Below are positions 5,880 through 8,012 of a stretch of 8,012 bases of DNA, piece after piece. The stretch lies in NCBI GenBank assembly GCA_002392745.1, contig DGHR01000012.1:33243-41254 (forward strand). The letters are read 5' to 3'. The first letter of the stretch is position 1. Each line of letters begins with the position of its first letter. Below the pieces are notes generated by a model, which did not search any database, was not told where the DNA came from, and saw nothing but the letters and a program-made list of their open reading frames with translations. This stretch comes from Bacteroidales bacterium UBA3843. GTDB taxonomy: Bacteria; Bacteroidota; Bacteroidia; Bacteroidales; Paludibacteraceae. The position numbers were made by a program, and so were the translations under genes.

Positions 5880-6671
5880 ATGATACTCTATTTTTCGGGA
5901 ACAGGAAACAGTCTTGCGATTGCGCGGAGTATAGCGCAAGGCATAGGGGACGAGATAAAGCCGTTGGTAGAGGCTGTCCGTCAGGATTTGACCAATGAGA
6001 AACGAATCGGTCTGGTCTATCCATCGTATGATTTCAATACCCCTCCGGCAGTGCGCAATATAGTGCCGCGGCTGAAGATATCCAACGAGGCGTATGTGTT
6101 CATCGTCATCCCCTGCGGTGCGCAGGCAGGCAACTCCATTTGGACGGTACGCCGTCTGTTGAGAGAGAAAGGGGTGGAGGTGTCGTACGCGCATAAGATA
6201 CGTGTGCCGGACAACAGCGCACTGGTGTTCGGGCGCAATCCCAATGACCAGAAATGGAAGTTTGAGAAGTTCGCAGGCAGACTGGAACGTATCATCGCGG
6301 ATGTGAAGGCGGAGAAGAAAGCGTTCCATTACAGTACGTGGAGTTTCTTGGGTTGGATAATGGGTCAGCCAAAGATGGAAGCGAAGTTGTTAGGCGCTTT
6401 CCGTCCGGCGGTGAGAGAAGACAAATGTATCGGTTGCGGCACGTGTGCCAAGATTTGCCCGATGCGGAATATCGCCGTGAATGAGCGCGAAGAAGCCGTT
6501 GCCGGACAATCGGAGACAGTGGCACATGTAGGTCCGCATTGTACAGCGTGTCTGGCATGTGTGCACGCCTGCCCGAAACAGGCACTCGAAGTGGGCGGCA
6601 AACCTACCATCAAAGAGCGGCAATACAGACATCCGCAGGTTAAGTTGGCGGAATTGTTATTACGAAAATAA
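5880..6671 (+). CDS. EFR1-family ferredoxin: flavodoxin-like domain fused to two [4Fe-4S] clusters
   Basis: A 263-aa cytoplasmic electron-transfer protein. The N-terminus is a flavodoxin-like fold: ILYFSGTGNS (residues 2-11) is the FMN phosphate-binding loop, followed by GLVYPSYDF (44-52) and FIVIPCGAQAGNS (74-86). The C-terminal part carries two ferredoxin motifs of the CxxCxxCxxxCP type: Cys183, 186, 189, 193 with Pro194, and Cys221, 224, 227, 231 with Pro232. The order flavodoxin-linker-2x[4Fe-4S] and the length match the EFR1 family, whose physiological partner is not established. It presumably passes electrons between FMN and the clusters. There is no membrane segment. It starts from its own promoter, divergent from the AraC-type regulator, and gdhA follows 26 bp downstream with no terminator between. 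All eight cluster cysteines are present, so the protein should be functional. Confidence 0.93.
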   Translation: MILYFSGTGNSLAIARSIAQGIGDEIKPLVEAVRQDLTNEKRIGLVYPSYDFNTPPAVRNIVPRLKISNEAYVFIVIPCGAQAGNSIWTVRRLLREKGVEVSYAHKIRVPDNSALVFGRNPNDQKWKFEKFAGRLERIIADVKAEKKAFHYSTWSFLGWIMGQPKMEAKLLGAFRPAVREDKCIGCGTCAKICPMRNIAVNEREEAVAGQSETVAHVGPHCTACLACVHACPKQALEVGGKPTIKERQYRHPQVKLAELLLRK

Positions 6672-6697
6672 ATAAATTCAAAAATAGTATTCGTCTT

Positions 6698-8012
6698 ATG
6701 GACAAGCAAACAAAAGCATATGTGGACAGCTTCATGGCGGAGCTGGTTGCGAAAAACCCCGGTGAGAGCGAGTTTCACCAGGCAGTAAAAGAAGTAGTGG
6801 AGTCGGTGGCTCCGATGATTATGGCGTATCCGTATCTGCGCGAGCAGAAGGTGATGGAGCGTATTGTGGAGCCCGAACGCGTGATTATGTTCCGCGTGCC
6901 GTGGATGGACGACCAGGGAGAAGTACAGATCAACCGCGGTTTCCGCGTGCAGATGAACAGCGCCATCGGTCCGTACAAAGGCGGAATCCGTTTCCATGCC
7001 TCTGTCAATCTGTCCATTATGAAGTTCCTCGCTTTCGAGCAGACCTTCAAGAACGCGCTGACGACCCTGCCGATGGGTGGTGCAAAAGGCGGTTCGGACT
7101 TCTCGCCGAGAGGTAAATCGGATGCGGAAGTGATGCGTTTCTGCCAGAGTTTTATGACAGAACTCCAGCGTCATATAGGGGCTGACACAGACGTACCGGC
7201 AGGCGACATTGGCGTAGGCGGACGCGAGATAGGATATATGTTCGGCCAGTACAAAAGACTGCGTGACGAGTTCACGGGTACGCTGACCGGAAAAGGCCAG
7301 ATGTGGGGCGGCAGTCTCATGCGTCCCGAGGCAACGGGTTATGGAGCTTGCTATTTCGCAGAGGCTATGCTGGCTACACGGGGCGAGTCTTTTGAGGGCA
7401 AACGCGTTTGTATCTCCGGTGCAGGAAACGTAGCGCAGTTTGCTGCGCAGAAAGCAATGCGTCTCGGTGCCAAAGTGCTCACTCTCTCCGATTCCAACGG
7501 CTTTATTTACGACGAGGAAGGACTGAACGAAGAGAAACTGAACTATGTCTTCGAGCTCAAGAACGTCCGCCGCGGACGTATCAAAGAGTACGTCACCAAA
7601 TATCCGCAGGCGAAATACTTCGAGAACGAGCGTCCGTGGTCTGTACCATGCGACATCGCTATGCCGTGCGCCACGCAGAACGAGATAGAGAAAGCCGATG
7701 CCGAGAAACTGATGGCAAACGGCTGTTTCTGCGTATGCGAGGGCGCGAACATGCCTTCTACGCCGGAAGCCATCGCTGTCTTCCAGAATGCGAAGATTCT
7801 CTACAGCCCGGGCAAGGCATCTAACGCCGGCGGCGTAGCTACCTCTGGTCTGGAAATGACCCAAAACTCCATGCGCCTCAAATGGACGGCAGAAGAGGTG
7901 GACGCACGCCTCCGTACTATCATGGCGGACATTCATGCGGCATGCCTCAAATACGGTACCGAGGAAGACGGCTATATCAACTACGTCAAGGGCGCCAACA
8001 TCGCCGGCTTCA
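6698..8012 (+). CDS. gdhA: Glutamate dehydrogenase, hexameric class, probably NADP-dependent (last few codons beyond window)
   Basis: Catalyses reversible reductive amination of 2-oxoglutarate with ammonia to glutamate in the cytoplasm. 438 codons are visible and family members are about 445 long, so only the extreme C-terminus is missing. Substrate-domain motifs are GPYKGGIRFH (residues 91-100, Lys94), LPMGGAKGGSDF (124-135, catalytic Lys130) and DVPAGDIGVGGREIGY (165-180, catalytic Asp170). The Rossmann domain shows GAGNVAQ (241-247). After the second beta-strand the sequence is LTLSDSNGFI; the SDS at this place resembles NADP-specific enzymes such as E. coli GdhA rather than the NAD-specific clostridial type, so NADP preference is inferred. 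CEGANMPSTPEA (348-359) and KASNAGGVATSGLEM (373-387) complete the family signature. The ATG at 6698 fits the family N-terminus (TKAYVDSFMAEL). No SD and no clear promoter lie in the 26-bp gap after the EFR1 gene, so co-transcription is possible. Confidence 0.97.
   Translation, partial: MDKQTKAYVDSFMAELVAKNPGESEFHQAVKEVVESVAPMIMAYPYLREQKVMERIVEPERVIMFRVPWMDDQGEVQINRGFRVQMNSAIGPYKGGIRFHASVNLSIMKFLAFEQTFKNALTTLPMGGAKGGSDFSPRGKSDAEVMRFCQSFMTELQRHIGADTDVPAGDIGVGGREIGYMFGQYKRLRDEFTGTLTGKGQMWGGSLMRPEATGYGACYFAEAMLATRGESFEGKRVCISGAGNVAQFAAQKAMRLGAKVLTLSDSNGFIYDEEGLNEEKLNYVFELKNVRRGRIKEYVTKYPQAKYFENERPWSVPCDIAMPCATQNEIEKADAEKLMANGCFCVCEGANMPSTPEAIAVFQNAKILYSPGKASNAGGVATSGLEMTQNSMRLKWTAEEVDARLRTIMADIHAACLKYGTEEDGYINYVKGANIAGF

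Noticed and set aside
6365..7936. 523-codon open frame on the minus strand, antisense to the EFR1 gene and gdhA
   Set aside because: It spans two well-identified genes on the opposite strand, contains His/Arg/Cys-rich text without domain motifs, and has no promoter. It is a shadow frame.

Overview
The window looks like chromosomal DNA of a Bacteroidales bacterium (phylum Bacteroidota). The evidence is the promoter type (five copies of the phylum-specific TAnnTTTG -7 element, four of them with a TTG/TTTG -33 element 20 bp upstream), near absence of Shine-Dalgarno sequences, an OMP_b-brl_3-type outer-membrane receptor with an N-terminal carboxypeptidase-regulatory-like domain, and the close fit of the LysRS and glutamate dehydrogenase sequences to that group. 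The genus cannot be fixed from sequence reading alone. No mobile element, CRISPR array, tRNA or rRNA is visible, and every intergenic gap is shorter than 150 bases.

Layout. (1) 1-1042, minus: the first 347 codons of lysS (lysyl-tRNA synthetase), cut by the window edge, with its promoter at 1104-1135. (2) 1160-1498, minus: a short (112 aa) YdeI/OmpD-associated-family protein with its own promoter and a terminator that overlaps its stop codon. (3) 4791-1603, minus: a tight three-gene operon coding for a 165-aa lipoprotein, a 65-aa two-helix membrane protein and an 830-aa TonB-dependent-receptor-like outer-membrane protein, closed by a strong rho-independent terminator. (4) 5733-4873, minus: an AraC-family regulator of the DUF6597 type lying directly upstream of that operon, with no visible terminator between them. 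(5) 5880-6671, plus: an EFR1-family flavodoxin/ferredoxin fusion, divergent from the regulator. (6) 6698-8012, plus: gdhA, probably NADP-linked glutamate dehydrogenase, with only the last few codons missing at the window edge.

How the parts may work together. Housekeeping genes (lysS, gdhA) flank an accessory block. The AraC-type regulator sits between a cell-envelope operon (lipoprotein, small membrane protein, outer-membrane receptor) and a redox gene, and it shares a 146-bp divergent control region with the latter. The envelope operon's promoter has a good -7 box but no properly spaced -33 box, as would be expected of an activator-dependent promoter. The regulator is the obvious candidate activator, but this is inference. 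The receptor has no SusD partner here, so it is not a classical glycan-utilisation pair, and its substrate is unknown.

The least explained parts are the lipoprotein, the 65-aa protein and the C-terminally short YdeI-like protein. Nothing here amounts to a clearly new biological system; the three-gene envelope cassette is the best candidate for follow-up.
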